A stretch of DNA of 64,000 nucleotides from Okapia johnstoni (GCA_024291935.2 CM044313.1:82273001-82337000), one strand, 5' to 3'; positions 34,376 to 45,655 are shown, numbered from the stretch's first letter. Notes: generated from the sequence alone by a model not told the origin. A program made the numbers and translations.

Positions 34376-34556
34376 GGACTTCCCTTGGTGGTCCAGTGGA
34401 TAAACGTCTTCCTGCCAGTGCAACAAGAGAAGCCAGCCCAGTGAGAAGCCTGTGCAGCACAGCAAAGAGTAGCCCCTGCTCAACAACTAGAGAGAGCCTG
34501 CGCGCAGCAATGAAGACCCAGTGCAGCCAAAAATAAATAAATTTAAAAAAAGAAAA
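34376..34556 (+). mobile_element. CHR-type SINE
   Basis: 'ggacttcccttggtggtcc', 'caacaagagaagccagc', 'gcagcaatgaagaccc', ending 'aaaaataaataaattt'. Flanked by near-identical 'agaacctcgccttg' / 'agaacctggccttg'. Confidence 0.88.
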
Positions 34557-34677
34557 GAACCTGGCCTTGATTCTTGACTAGAAATGATTGCATCCTGGGG
34601 CACTGTCGTGTGGTTTTAGGTAACTTAGAATGAGCAAACATGTTCCCAGCCACCTTGTCTGAGCCCTAGTATGCTGC

Positions 34678-34903
34678 AGGGCTTCCCAGGTGGCACTAGT
34701 GGTAAAGAACACACCTTCCAATGCAGGAGACATAAGAGACACGGGTTCAATCCCTGGGGTCTAGAAGATCCCCTGGAGGAGGGCATGGCAGCCCACTCCA
34801 GTATTCTTGCCTGGAGAATCCCATGGACAGAGAAGCCTGATGGGCTACAATTCATAGGATCGAAGAGTCAGACATGCCTGTAGCGACTTAGCACGCACGC
34901 ACA
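34678..34903 (+). mobile_element. Bov-tA SINE
   Basis: Head 'gggcttcccaggtggcacta', end 'tagcgacttagcacgc'. Flanked by 'atgctgcag' on both sides (34671 and about 34903). Confidence 0.92.
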
Positions 34904-35244
34904 TGCTGCAGAGTGGATGGATCAGTATTGACTTGATACGTTCATAGCTTCCTGTTCTTAACCTTCAAGCCCTTTACACAGGTCCATTTTCTCTCAGAAA
35001 CACAGCCGTCTTCTTTAGTTTTTGGTCCTTGATTCTCACTGGAGGAAGAAGGGGATCCTTCTTGGGCTGTCTTCCATTTTTTGGCTCTGCTCGAGCTGCC
35101 TGGCCTTGCTGAGTGACATCTGTTCCTGTATGTGGGGAGTGCCCATCCCTGCCCCTCCCGATCATTGTCACTTCTGAACCGTTAGTGTAATCCATTGAAC
35201 TGACCTGTTGAAATTTTCTGACTTCTTTAGTTATAGATACTTTA

Positions 35245-35362
35245 GGTACTTCCCTAGTGATTCAGTGGTTAAGACTGTTTTTCCTGCAGGTGGCTGGGGT
35301 TCAGTCCCTGGTTGGGGAACTAAGATCTTACATGCTGTGCTGTCAAAAAAAATAATAAACCA
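35245..35362 (+). mobile_element. CHR-type SINE, short form
   Basis: 'ggtacttccctagtgattc', 'ggggttcagtccctggttg', 'gaactaagatcttacatgc', then an A-rich tail. It lies 334 bp upstream of exon 2. Confidence 0.82.
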
Positions 35363-35404
35363 AATGTACCTATTTTCTTAAAAGTTTTCTTTAAATTACT
35401 TTTA

Positions 35405-35575
35405 AAAAGCTATTAACACAACATTGTAAATCAGCTGTGTGTGCTTAGTTGCTCAGTTGTGTCCGACTCTTTGCGACCCCATGGACTGTAGCCCGCCAGG
35501 CTCCTCTGTCTTTGGTGACTTGAGAAATCTTTACCATTTGAGAAATCAGTTATATTTCAATTAAAAAAAAGCACC
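35405..35575 (+). mobile_element. L1 3' tip interrupted by a truncated Bov-tA
   Basis: 'aacacaacattgtaaatcag' and 'tatatttcaattaaaaaaa' are the end of an L1 in sense orientation. A reverse Bov-tA piece (35437-35514, 'gtccgactctttgcgac') sits between them. Confidence 0.75.
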
Positions 35576-35695
35576 TAGCTTGTCAAATAAACAAAAAACT
35601 GCTGAACGTGATGTTTTAGCATGTATTCTGAAAGTATGGCTTTGTGTTATTCACTTGAGCCCTTAAATATATTACCTTTTGCTCTTCTCTTTTAG

Positions 35696-35756
35696 GAAAT
35701 TCACACAAACGAAAAGGAAGCAACCGAGAAGGAAGTAACTCTTCACTTGTTGCCAG
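35696..35756 (+). CDS. MTMR12: MTMR12 coding exon 2
   Basis: Encodes residues 28-47 plus one base: EIHTNEKEATEKEVTLHLLP. It is preceded by a pyrimidine-rich acceptor ending ttttag and followed by donor gtaaca. Phase is 0 in and 1 out, which fits exons 1 and 3. This short acidic/lysine-rich segment leads into the PH-GRAM fold. It follows the 26.6-kb intron 1. Confidence 0.95.
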
Positions 35757-38188
35757 GTAACAGTCATGTTAGCATCGTACTTCCTCGTGTGCAATTCAAA
35801 GCCAGAGATAAGTTATGTCATTTCTAGTAGCACTATATATAAACTCCTTTGTTTTCATCCAGACAGTGTGTGACAATAATGAGTTGGACCAGAATATCAA
35901 GGTCTTTAGTTCAGTTACTGCACACCTGGGACTGAGTGTTACAACATCTGCAAAGAATTTTTGTTTCCCCCTCCCCATAGCGGATGAAAATAGAGGTGGG
36001 AAATTCTCACCTCTTTGTAAGCAAATGAGGTCTTTTTTCAGGTTGCTCTACTTGGCCCTATCAACTATTCTGGTCCCCATCCAGAAGATCCTGGTCCCTT
36101 CTAGATCCTTACATCCCACCCTGGTGGGGCTTAACCAACTCCCCAACCCTGGGCTGCCAGGGCTTGTTCTTTGTCATCATCAAGGAAACTGGATTGGTTG
36201 GATTTTTTTTTTTTTTTTTGAGATGGAGAAGAGTGACTGTCTATAGCGTAAGTCCAGTTTTAATCATTTCTGAATTCAGAAACAAACTACGTGGTGGTGT
36301 AGCCTCTCCATATATGGGGCTATCCTGTGAGTTGTGCATTCAGTTTTTCTGCTTTCTTTTTTTCCAGCTTTTTTCATGAGTATTTTTAGGTACATTTCCC
36401 CAAACAATTGAGGCCTCATTCTCATTCTGGTTCTTTTAATTTTGTTTTCTTTTATTGGGACAATATGAATATGCCCAAGTTTCTGACTGATCCACCTTAT
36501 TTGGTAAACATCAGAATGTCTAACTTTAAAAAAAATGTTTTTAAGTGTCAGAGGCTCTTCCCTATAAAAATGGCCTAAACCTCAATCCATATATCCTATT
36601 CTGTTTCCTCTTCTTGGGTTACAGATTCGGAAGTTTACTTTTGTCTTCAGCTTAGTGTTACGTACATTCTCGCATTCCCTGGATTCCTGACGTCTCGTCT
36701 CGGTGTGCAGCCCAGGTTTCCTAGACTAGACTGAGATCTTTCCCAGCTCGTGCCTCATATGACCCGAGACTGTCTGTACTGGCTGACAAGTGTGGCGAGG
36801 TCTCCAATGCCTGACCATGGACCCATATGGCTTGCCTGGCCTTGGGAGAGGTTCACTATTAAAGCTGTTTTATTTATTTATTTTTAAAGCTGTTTTACAC
36901 CAGGGGCTGAAAGCACAGAAAGCCTTGCCCATGTGCCTTCTACCTTGGACTCAGCTAAGGCACTTTTTCTGAGACAGTTTTAAACCCGGGTGAGGACCTC
37001 ATCACTTATTGTTTTCTTCAAGCCTGGTGGTTTGAAGACGCTGACCTGTAGAGGCTGACCTCTCTGTAGAGGCTGACCTGGTGACGGAGCCGTCTTCCTG
37101 TATTTCTATTGTATTTAACCGCTTGAGAGAGAAAAAAAAAACAAGGTGAAACGTTTTATGTGTCCCTTGATAGTCTTAGTATCTGAAATTCTTCTTTGTT
37201 TTCATATTGAAAGTTAGATGAATTTTGAGGCAAATGGTAAATTTAAAGACATTGAAGGAAAAATCCAGAGGAGATTTTAAGAAGATGGTTGTCTGTTGGA
37301 TGAGGAGAAAATTCTGTTTTTTCTTGTCGCAAAGTATTCACACTTAGGTGTTTTGTTTTTTTTTAATTTTATACTTAGTTTTTCATTTCCCCTGTATCCT
37401 TCTTTTATTTTTCTGCCCTTACCATCCAGCCCTCATGAGCCTCTCCGCTTCCTGCCCATCCCTAAACCCTCATCTCTGACTGGAGACGGAAGTTGTCTCT
37501 CTCTGTCACCAGGAAATAGAGCTCTCGTGCCGCTGGGCGTCTGCAGAGAGAGCAGGAAAGGTGACACAGTGAGAGGAAGCACGGTCAGCGAAGAAAGAGA
37601 GGAAACAGGCTTTCTTTCCCACAAACCTCTGACCTCCCTTTTCCTCCCAGCCTTGTCTGCAGAGCCAGACCAAGTGCGGTCATGCTGTGCCCCCTGGGCC
37701 TGAGGAAGCTGCCTGAGAGCCCCGGACCAGGCGCACGCCTCATCCTCTTTCCGGGGTGAGGAGTGGCCACTCTCGCAGGAAGGAGCCCGAGAGCTGCGTC
37801 CCACAGCTTGCTGGCCAGCCCTTCTGGCTTTGCTCGCTCGGGTACCGCTTCTGCTCGGGTACACAACGTCTGTTCGGGGTCGAGTAATAAAAGCACTAAG
37901 ATCTGTGCCTGCCGGTATAGCCTAGGTCGTTTCTACCTCTTCAGACACGTCCATTATCCGCAGTGAGAAGACAGAAGTGCCCCACATGAAGGTGTATCTG
38001 AGTCACTGTGATTTCACTTCTCCGTGGCCCCACTCTGCTTTGTCTCCCCACCTAGATTTTGCAGCTCCCCTGTGCTGTGTTGTGGCATGTGTTTGTCTTT
38101 ACTGGAATCGAACCGGGGAAGCTTGTACTGCTTGCCTTCTGTATGTTGCCTGAGGACTCTCAGGACACCTTGTTTTGGTTTCCATCAG
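35757..38188 (+). other. MTMR12: MTMR12 intron 2
   Basis: GT-AG, phase 1. No clear SINE is present, which is unusual for this gene. About 37430-37960 is GC-richer and contains 'gtaataaaagcactaagatc', which is LTR-like, but no matching ends are convincing. A short local repeat of 'gtagaggctgacct' lies at 37048-37080. Confidence 0.9.
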
Positions 38189-38331
38189 GTGAACAGCTGC
38201 TGTGTGAAGCCAACACAGTACTGAAGTGTGTCCAGGAAGATTCCTGTCAGCGTGGAATCTATGGAAGGCTTGTCTGCACAGACTTCAAGATTGCTTTCTT
38301 GGGCGACGATGAATCTGTCCTGGATAATGAT
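38189..38331 (+). CDS. MTMR12: MTMR12 coding exon 3 (start of PH-GRAM region)
   Basis: Encodes residues 48-95, from GEQLLCEANTVLK through GRLVCTDFKIAFLG to VLDND. The pattern G-x-L-x-x-T-D-F-K/R-I-x-F is typical of the first strands of a myotubularin GRAM domain, which binds phosphoinositides or partner proteins. The acceptor is tttccatcag and the donor is the less usual but valid gtgcgt. The exon ends in phase 0. Confidence 0.97.
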
Positions 38332-39709
38332 GTGCGTGTAATGATAAAGCTGGACTTGGCTGAGTTTGGGGTAGCACTGCCTCTGTGACCCCATTGTCTT
38401 TTTTCCCAGCTTCTCAGTAACTTGCCCTTAATGCATGTAAACACAAAGGCCAGAGTCCTTCTCACCACTGACCTGCTGTCCCTGCTTGGGGATCTCCCAT
38501 CGGTGGGAGGACCACTCTGCGGCTCCACCAGTGCCTCATGTCGTGCTGGCCTGCACTGCACCTCATAGGTTGACACCGTCGACTTTTTATTTTCTTCTGT
38601 ATTTCAGCATGGTACATGTCACTCGGGAATCACAGCTCCCCAAATACACTAGTTCCCCATGTTTTCTCTGTACTAAACCCTTCCTCAAATTTAGGAACTA
38701 AGTTCAGTTATGAGACTGGTGCTGAATTCAGCACTTGAGTTGGGGTTTGTGTTTGCTCTGCACCGAGCAGCAGTGTTCTTGTGTAAGGCTTGTCCCCCTT
38801 ATGAAGAGCGAGCAGAGGAGGGAGAAGGGAATGCCTACTCCCCTCAGAGCACACTGTGCAGCCATGGAAGCCGGTCGGCCCGGCCACGGCAGCATCTTGC
38901 TGCCTCACACTGTGGGCCTCTGTGCCGCCACTAGGGTAACAGCCTGGTTCCTAGTCCTATACAGAGAGCATTCGCAGAAATGTGAGTCTCCTGGGGTTTT
39001 CTTCCTGCCCTCTCGTAGCTGTGTCACTCACCTGTCACTCATCTGCATTTGGGTAGAAAAATCCGAACCTGCGTGCCACCTCCCAGCACCTCTCAGAGTG
39101 CCTGCGCGGCTGCCTGGCCTGTTGGCCTGGGAGCAGCCCAGAACTGACATGTCCTGCCTGGGTTTGAAAACGAGTGTTCACAACATTTCTCACACACTTT
39201 GCTACTTCATTGTCCTTTTCCTCGGGATGTGACAACATTTCCCTGTTTGTTTAGGGCGTATACCTTTTCACTTATTTTTTTCTTTAGTTTTATTGAGATA
39301 TAATTGACATATAACACTGTAGTAGTTTCGGATGTACAACATGATGAATTTGGAATATGTATATGTTGTGAAATGATCATCATAATACGTTTAGTTAACA
39401 TCCATCTCCTCACATAGTTGTACAACTTTTTTCTTGTGGTGAGAACTTTTAAGGTCTACCCTGTCAGCAACTTTCTAATGTACGATGCAGTGTTACTAAC
39501 CATAGTCACCATGCCGCATGTTACATCTCCAGGACTTACTTATTTTATAATATAACCTAAGTTTGTACCTTTTGACCACCTTCACCCATTTCCCCCACCC
39601 ACTCCTCAGTTTTCTTAGTATGCAAGTTGGGGATAGTAATTCATTGTGCCTGTAAATGTCTAACAGTGCTTAGCAAGGAATCACAGTTGTTTCCTTTTGA
39701 ATTTTTCAG
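38332..39709 (+). other. MTMR12: MTMR12 intron 3
   Basis: GT-AG, phase 0. The first 900 bp hold nothing I recognise; an antisense L1M 3' end fills 39280-39610. Confidence 0.9.
39280..39610 (-). mobile_element. Old L1 (L1M-type) 3' end
   Basis: Reverse text: 'ttttattgagatataattg', 'tagttaacatccatctcc', 'ttgtggtgagaacttttaag', 'accaccttcacccatttc', characteristic of the L1M 3' UTR. Confidence 0.85.
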
Positions 39710-39782
39710 GAAACGCAGTTTAAGAATAAGGTCATAGGAGAAAATGACATTACCCTCCACTGTGTTGATCACATTTATGGAG
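39710..39782 (+). CDS. MTMR12: MTMR12 coding exon 4 (PH-GRAM)
   Basis: Encodes residues 96-119 plus one base, including QFKNKVIGENDITLHCVD and then HIYG. The acceptor atttttcag and donor gtgagt are strong. Splicing restores GVFDEKKKT with exon 5. An old L1 3' fragment ends about 100 bp upstream. Confidence 0.97.
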
Positions 39783-40653
39783 GTGAGTATCTGTATTCCC
39801 CAGGCCTTTGAAGGTACAGCTGATAATTATGGGTTGGTTTTGTTATTTGTTTTGGGCCTTTTATAGTTTACTAAAATTTCTCCACCCATTTATCTGAATC
39901 AGTTTTATGGATGATAAAACTGAGATGTGAAGTGGCTTATTTGGGGAGGAGCTTATTAGCTGGAGAAGCTTGGACTTGAATGTGAACCTGTTTTTTCTAA
40001 TACTCCACAGTGCCATTACAGGCTAGGTGTTGGTCATATGTCAGTGTTAGCTGTGCAGGTCTTACTTTAGAGGCTAACCTATAAAAGTCTGTTGTACCAC
40101 ACGCAGCTGTCTCTTCTGCTGATTACACAAAGCCTCTCTTGGGCATCACTTCTCTATTTTGGTAGTCAGAGCTTTGTGAGCAATTATTCAGTAGCCATTT
40201 ATGTAGTTCCTGGCACCAGGATGTCCAAACTCAGGGTCAGGGTCAGGAGGGGCCCTCACCATAAACAGGGGAGTTGGCTGTTCTAGGTCAGGTCCCTAAT
40301 GATCTCCCATCTTTCGTAATCTCAGCTTTCAGAGCTGGGTTTTCTGCAGGAGTTGAGTCCGCTGACAGTGGCAAGTCCATTTTAGTCTTGTACTTCCTCG
40401 GGAGGAGTTAGGAGCCCTGCCTGGCTGTTGCAGAGTCCTGGGCCCCTGCTGGGTGGGATAGGGTAGGGGGCCTGCTGGGTGGGACAGGCCCCAGCTGCAT
40501 AGGATGGGGCCCTATTAATGGTTACTGAGAAGGTGACGCCTTTCCTCTCACTTTTGAGAGGCCTCCTTGGAAGTTAACAGTTTACCTTATTTCTTTAGCA
40601 TTAACCTGTCTTATAACATAATTTCCCTTCTTGACTTCATTGTTGTTGTGTAG
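39783..40653 (+). other. MTMR12: MTMR12 intron 4
   Basis: GT-AG, phase 1. A MIR-like piece lies near 39890-40015. Two local copies of 'cctgctgggtggga' occur at 40446-40487. Otherwise unique. Confidence 0.88.
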
Positions 40654-40784
40654 TGTTTGATGAGAAAAAAAAGACTCTCTTTGGACAGCTGAAGAAGTAC
40701 CCTGAGAAGCTCGTCATCCACTGCAAAGACCTCCGGGTATTCCACTTCTGTCTGAGGTACACAAAAGAAGAGGAAGTCAAAAGG
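40654..40784 (+). CDS. MTMR12: MTMR12 coding exon 5 (PH-GRAM)
   Basis: Encodes residues 120-163, including KKKTLFGQLKKYPEKLVIHC and then KDLRVFHFCLRYTKEEEVKR. The 'hCKDhRhhxF' stretch followed by a charged helix is the conserved end of the GRAM/PH fold in myotubularins. Acceptor gttgtgtag, donor gtaact, phase 0 out. Confidence 0.97.
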
Positions 40785-40869
40785 GTAACTAGTTGCATGT
40801 GTTTTTAGGTTTTATTTCCCATCAGGTTTTCCCCATTTACTCAGTTCTTGCTTCCACTGCACAAAGGTT

Positions 40870-41106
40870 GCAGAGAAGGCAATGGCACCCCACTCCAGTA
40901 CTCTTGCCTGGAAAATCCCAGCTAAGAGTCGGACACGACTGAGTGACTTCACTTTCACTTTTCCTTTCATGCATTGGAGAAGGAAATGGCAACCCACTCC
41001 AGTGTTCTTGCCTGGAGAATCCCAGAGACGGGGGAGCCTGGTGGGCTGCCGTCTATGGGGTCGCACAGAGTTGGACACGACTGAAGCAACTTAGCAGCAG
41101 CATCAG
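40870..41106 (+). mobile_element. Bov-A2 SINE (two BovA monomers)
   Basis: Begins 'agagaaggcaatggcaccc' without a tRNA-like head. The first monomer is internally deleted (to 'aagagtcggacacgactg'). A second monomer starts 'ggagaaggaaatggcaac' and ends 'gaagcaacttagcagcagc'. Confidence 0.92.
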
Positions 41107-41945
41107 CACGAAGGTTGAAGGGAGCCTTTCACTCTGTAAAGTTGCAATTAGTTATAACTTCATGTGCTTTGATTAGAATTGAGAGATAACTCGGTAGACC
41201 AGGACTGTGTTATCATGGCACATACTATGTTTAGTCCTTCGATTCATACCGTGTTTGTCCCCAGAGCCTTCAGAGGGTGGGAGGTGGGAAACCAGGGTCA
41301 GAAGGCAGTCAGGGAAGGGAAGATGGATGGAGCAACTAGAAGCAGTCCCCTTCCCCCACCCTGACAGCCTTTGCAAAAGCAGCAGCAGTGACCCCCAACT
41401 TCCGAATGAAGGAGTTGACATCTGGAAGGTCGTGGTTGCACATGGAGGGAGGTGGAGGTACATAGTCATGGGCAAAATGAGTCACCAAATGAGCCTGTGC
41501 TTTTGGTCACTTACTTAATCTGTTTGCTGCAGCAAATTGAGATGTGTAACCGGGTGAACTTGTTACAGTGATTACTGTAAATTCCAAGGTTTCTCTTAAG
41601 ATATTGAAGGTCTCAGACTTGCCACTGTCATGGTAGATGCATCAGGGGAAACTTTTAGCGAGAAGCCAGTTTATCTGTTGGGTTTGGCTGCAGTGAGTTA
41701 GGCATTCTTTTTAGATATCCCCTTCATCTTCTTTCAGGTAATGCGGGAGTTTGGTTAGAATAATAAATATGACTCCAGTATCTGTTCTGAGCAGGAAAAA
41801 GAGTGGTACAGATATGGAAAATTCCCTGAGAAGCAAGAAACTTCAATATGAATGATGATTTTCATCATCTGTCCAAATATACTTTTGTTTGGAACTTCAA
41901 ACAAAAAGCATGGTAGATTGAGTTCCTTATCTTCTAGAAAGAAAG

Positions 41946-42155
41946 AAAGTGAAGTCACTCAATCATGTCCAACTTTTTGCGACCTCGTAGACTGTAGCCT
42001 GCCAGGCTCCTCCGCCCATGGGGTTTTCCAGGCAAGAATACTGGAATGAGTTGCCATTCCCTTTTCCAGGGGAATCTTCTTGACCTAGGAATTGAACCTG
42101 GGTCTCCTGCATTGCAGACAGACTCCTTACCGTCTGAGTCACCAGGGGAAGTCTG
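41946..42155 (-). mobile_element. Bov-tA SINE
   Basis: Reverse: 'aagtcactcaatcatgtcc', 'ggttttccaggcaagaatac', 'ctgagtcaccaggggaag'. Pairs as an inverted repeat with the copy at 42245-42456. Confidence 0.93.
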
Positions 42156-42244
42156 TCTCCTAGAAGATCCTTGAGGCCACAACACATAGATCGGAATAGC
42201 TAAGTGTCTTGATTATTATCTGATATCAGCTTTACATCTTTAGA

Positions 42245-42456
42245 AAGACTTCCCTGGTAACTCAGACGGTAAGGAGTCTACCTGCAATGCAGGAGACCTG
42301 GGTTGAATCCCTGGGTCAGGAGTATCCCCTGGAGAAGGAAATGGCAACACACTCCAGTATTCTTGCCTGGAGAATTCCATGGACGGAGTAACCTGGCGAG
42401 CTACAGTCCATGGGGTTGCAAAGAGTTGTACATGACTGAGCTACTTCACTTTCTTT
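42245..42456 (+). mobile_element. Bov-tA SINE
   Basis: 'aagacttccctggtaactc', 'tgcaatgcaggagacctg', 'ggcaacacactccagtattc', 'catgactgagctacttcac'. It ends 329 bp upstream of exon 6. Confidence 0.93.
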
Positions 42457-42785
42457 TACTTTATGTCTTTGACATGTCAGATTTTTGGAGTGTCTGAATA
42501 TGACACCTAAGTTTTTTTTAGCACTTTGTCTTTGATAAATTAGATTATGTCTTAAAAATTGCCCTAGAAATTCAAAGCTCTTAAAAAAACTGACAAAATA
42601 GTTGGCATTTTGTTTGTGTGGCATTATTCCAAGAGATAATATCACAGATACAGACCTCAGTGAGAGTTAGCATGTTGTTCAGCGGAGCCCACGGGCATTA
42701 GTAAAGACCTAGACGGCTTGGGTCTTGTCTCTCGGTGTTCACTTGCCAGAAGCATGACTGTATCCGTTACTCGGTTCTCTTCTAG

Positions 42786-42897
42786 ATTGTCAGTGGCATA
42801 ATTCATCATACCCAGGCCCCTAAACTGCTGAAGCGATTGTTCCTGTTTTCCTACGCGACTGCAGCACGGGACAGTCCAGGGAGGCTATCATCCGCAG
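42786..42897 (+). CDS. MTMR12: MTMR12 coding exon 6, apparently with an extended 3' end
   Basis: Encodes residues 164-200 plus one base. It begins IVSGIIHHTQAPKLLKRLFL and reads on FSYATAARDSP, then GRLSSA. The only good GT donor in the right phase is at 42898 (gtaggc). The human protein as I remember it goes from ATAA plus four residues straight to the next exon, which would correspond to an exon end at 42879. That position here is followed by GG, not GT, so this copy seems to use a donor 18 nt downstream and gains six residues between the GRAM and phosphatase-like domains. The left boundary is secure; the right boundary is inferred from phase and donor quality. Confidence 0.85.
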
Positions 42898-43599
42898 GTA
42901 GGCGGGACCCTCCCAGCTCCTACCTGCAGCTCGTGGGAGAAAACCCATCCATGGGGTTTTTTTTTCCCCGTCTTCTCTAGCAGTGGGTCACCTCTTACTT
43001 GGGTGATTGATGCAAATTTCTTTTTTAAAAAAAGGTTTCTGTTTCTTTCCAGTGATCTTTGTTGCTTTAACTTTTCTTCTAGGTTTGTTTGCTTTCTGTG
43101 AGGGATTATTTGATGGGTTCTTATTAAAGATTAAAATCAATAGATTGTCATTGGAAATGTGAAACTATAGAGAAAGAAAATTGAGACAAGTTTAAAATCA
43201 CCCTTTCTGTCCCTGGGTTCTTTTTTCCACTTTAATGCACTTGGTTTCGTTTCATAAGACCCTAAAAAATGTCTTGCATTCTAGAAAGTTTTTAAACAGC
43301 CAGAACATGCTTTATAGCAAATATTTGGGGATGGGGAATGGAACACTTGTACAGAAGAGAGCACATCCGAAAACCAGTTTGGTTAGAAAACTTGAAATTC
43401 CAAATGTTTTCCATTCGGTTCCCTGAAAAAGAGAGCAATCAAACTGTGGTCATCTGAATTAGCTATTAATAATGCCCAGTGTTGTACAGTGTTTCCACAG
43501 ATGTTTGTCTTCATCCTTCTCTGGATCTCTCCCCTCTGTCTGTTCACTTGCTCTTCCCATTCCTTTTTTTTTTTTTAATTCTAAATTAGTATTTTAATT

Positions 43600-43890
43600 T
43601 TTTTTTCTTCCAGTTTTACTGAGATATAATTGACACAGCATCTAGAAGTTTAAGGTGCACAGCATAACAGTTTGATTTACGTATATCATGACATGATGCC
43701 CACAGTAATTTTAGTGAACATCCATCATCGTACATAGACATGATATTAAAGAAACAGAAAATTTTTTTCCTTATGGTGAGAACCCTTAGGATTTACTCTC
43801 TTTAACAGCTTCCATACATAAACCCACAATGGTGTTAATTGTATTTGTCATGTTGTACATTACGTCCCTATCTTACCATCACTCTGAACA
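43600..43890 (-). mobile_element. Old L1 (L1M-type) 3' end
   Basis: 'agttttactgagatataatt', 'gtgaacatccatcatcg', 'cttatggtgagaaccctt' read as the reverse L1M 3' UTR, similar to 39280-39610. Confidence 0.8.
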
Positions 43891-44103
43891 TGAAGTTGGT
43901 GTTGACCGATCCCGTGTGCCATGAACCTTTCTTCAGGGACATGACATGTTCTACCTGTACATATCGCGCTTTGTGGAATGCAGAGTTGCTTTGTCACCAA
44001 CTGCTCCCTTGGTAAATGTTTCTCAAATGCTTGCTATGGGTCAGGCACCCTGGGAATACGAACAGGACTAAATCTCTGCCCTCTTAAGAGCATCGAGTCA
44101 GAG

Positions 44104-44229
44104 AATTCCCCAGCGGTCCAGTAGTTAGGACACTGTGCTTCCGCTGCCGGGGGCCCAGGTTTAATCCCTGGTTGGGGAACTAGGATCCTGCAAGCCACAT
44201 GGCGCAGCTAGAAAAAAAAATTAAAACAA
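44104..44229 (+). mobile_element. CHR-type SINE, short form
   Basis: 'aattccccagcggtccag', 'ggtttaatccctggttgg', 'cacatggcgcagctag', A-rich tail. Flanked by agtcagag (about 44096 and 44231) and inserted in an older L2-like repeat (44005-44420). Confidence 0.85.
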
Positions 44230-45469
44230 CCAGTCAGAGTGTTGTGTGCTCTGGTGGGAGGGACCGGCCACGCTTGGAAGGGAGGGCTGTCAAAGGGCGA
44301 AGGCCGGGCCTGAGCTGCTGGTGGAGATTGTGGAGTATCCGAAAGGCACACAGGAGTGTTTGAGGCAGTGGGACTGGCGTGTGCAGCAGTGAAGATACCT
44401 GGGAGAGCGGGCTGCATTTGGGGAACTGTGGTGATCCTACAGAAAAGGTGTGGATTTCCAGGTCTGTCCCTCCGGAGTTCAAAGCTTTGTCCAGCTGCCT
44501 AGTAGCCTAGACCCTGGGGATGGCACTTAACTCCTGGGGCCTCTGTTTTCTCATTTAAAAAACAGTATTGTTAATGCTTCCCGTGAATGTTTTTAAAGAC
44601 TATAGATTGTTAAATGCACGGCACATAGGGTGCAGTCATTGGGTGAGGGTTAACTGAGAGTGTAACTGCTTATTCAGGGCAGATTCTGCCCAGAGAATTA
44701 CACTGACATGAAAATGTACTTAGCACTACTAGTAGTCTGAGCCTAAAACTTGTGCCTTCATGTAGTAAGTTCCTGTCTGTGAACGATCTTTTCACGGTAG
44801 CGATACATGTACGTGCTGATTAGCTGGGCGCTGGCTGACAACAGCGCGTTGCAGTATGAGCTGTACAAAATACAGCCTCTTTGTTGATTGCTGTGCTGTG
44901 TATGAACGTTTGTTGGGTCTGCATGTGAAAATCGCACTGTTTTTAGGAGCCCTGCCTCTCCCTTGTATCCTGACTCTCGGTCTGGACCAGCACAGGACGG
45001 TTTCCCTGCTCCCCAGCAGGTTTCGGTCTGTGTGCCAAAACCCTTACCTTGACGGACCCTGGCAGTTTCATTACCTTATGGAGGGTTTTTTGTGCCAGAA
45101 TGTCCAGGCTGTGTAGCATCTTGTATTGTATCCAAATTCCAGCATCCTTCTCTTCTCCTTCCAGCCTCCTTTTTTTGATAAAGTAAAGGTTATAACTGAG
45201 AGGTGCAAGTGGACCAGTTAGTTTTTTTATTGTGTAGGGGTTTGTAGAAATGGGGGCTTTGCAATCGGAACATCTTTCATTTTTCTCAGGTTTAATAATT
45301 CACAAATGTGCTTTGGCTGAAAGGTCCTAAATGTTTGTGACGTGGCATTTTAGGGAAGAACTTGTCTGTGTTGCTAAGAAAATGACCTAGTATGCTTGAA
45401 TAGGAATATTGGTATTACTTATGTCTGTGGGGAAGTTTATTTGCATTTATTAACTTTATGGAAAATTTA

Positions 45470-45655
45470 TGCTGCTGGGTTTGGATTCCAGTTCTGCCAT
45501 TGCCTAGCCTATGTGACCTTGGACAAGTTAATCGACCTTTCTGTGCCACGTCTGAATGAAGGAAATAATATTGCCTACCCTGTAGGGTTGTGAGGATGGA
45601 GTTATTACATGTGGTGCTCAGAATAGTGCCTGGCATCCTAAGTGCTATATAAGCT
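45470..45655 (-). mobile_element. MIR element
   Basis: 'tttggattccagttctgcc', 'gtgaccttggacaagtt', 'gggttgtgaggatggag', 'tagtgcctggcatccta' match reverse MIR well. Confidence 0.82.

Larger units (their letters stand above)
9088..35695 (+). other. MTMR12: MTMR12 intron 1 (26.6 kb)
   Basis: GT-AG intron between complete codons. The first 250 bp belong to the CpG island and may carry enhancer activity. It holds about a dozen Bov-tA and CHR-type SINEs and many MIR/L2 remnants. I see no RNA gene. Long stretches with no recognised element include 10430-12110, 15350-17100, 19300-20320, 23115-24810, 26680-27540, 28400-29290 and 33470-34370. Weak retrocopy-like frames exist near 13740-14040. Confidence 0.9.
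40785..42785 (+). other. MTMR12: MTMR12 intron 5
   Basis: GT-AG, phase 0. It contains a Bov-A2 and a head-to-head pair of Bov-tA elements just upstream of exon 6; the remainder (41110-41940) is unique. Confidence 0.9.

Noticed and set aside
34974..35195. 73-codon minus-strand frame beginning MDYTNGSEVT
   Set aside because: No recognisable domain, no neighbouring exon and no retrocopy hallmarks such as a tail or duplication.
42880..42885. A non-canonical GG donor at the presumed ancestral end of exon 6
   Set aside because: Splicing at GG is extremely rare, and a good GT donor in the same phase is only 18 nt away.
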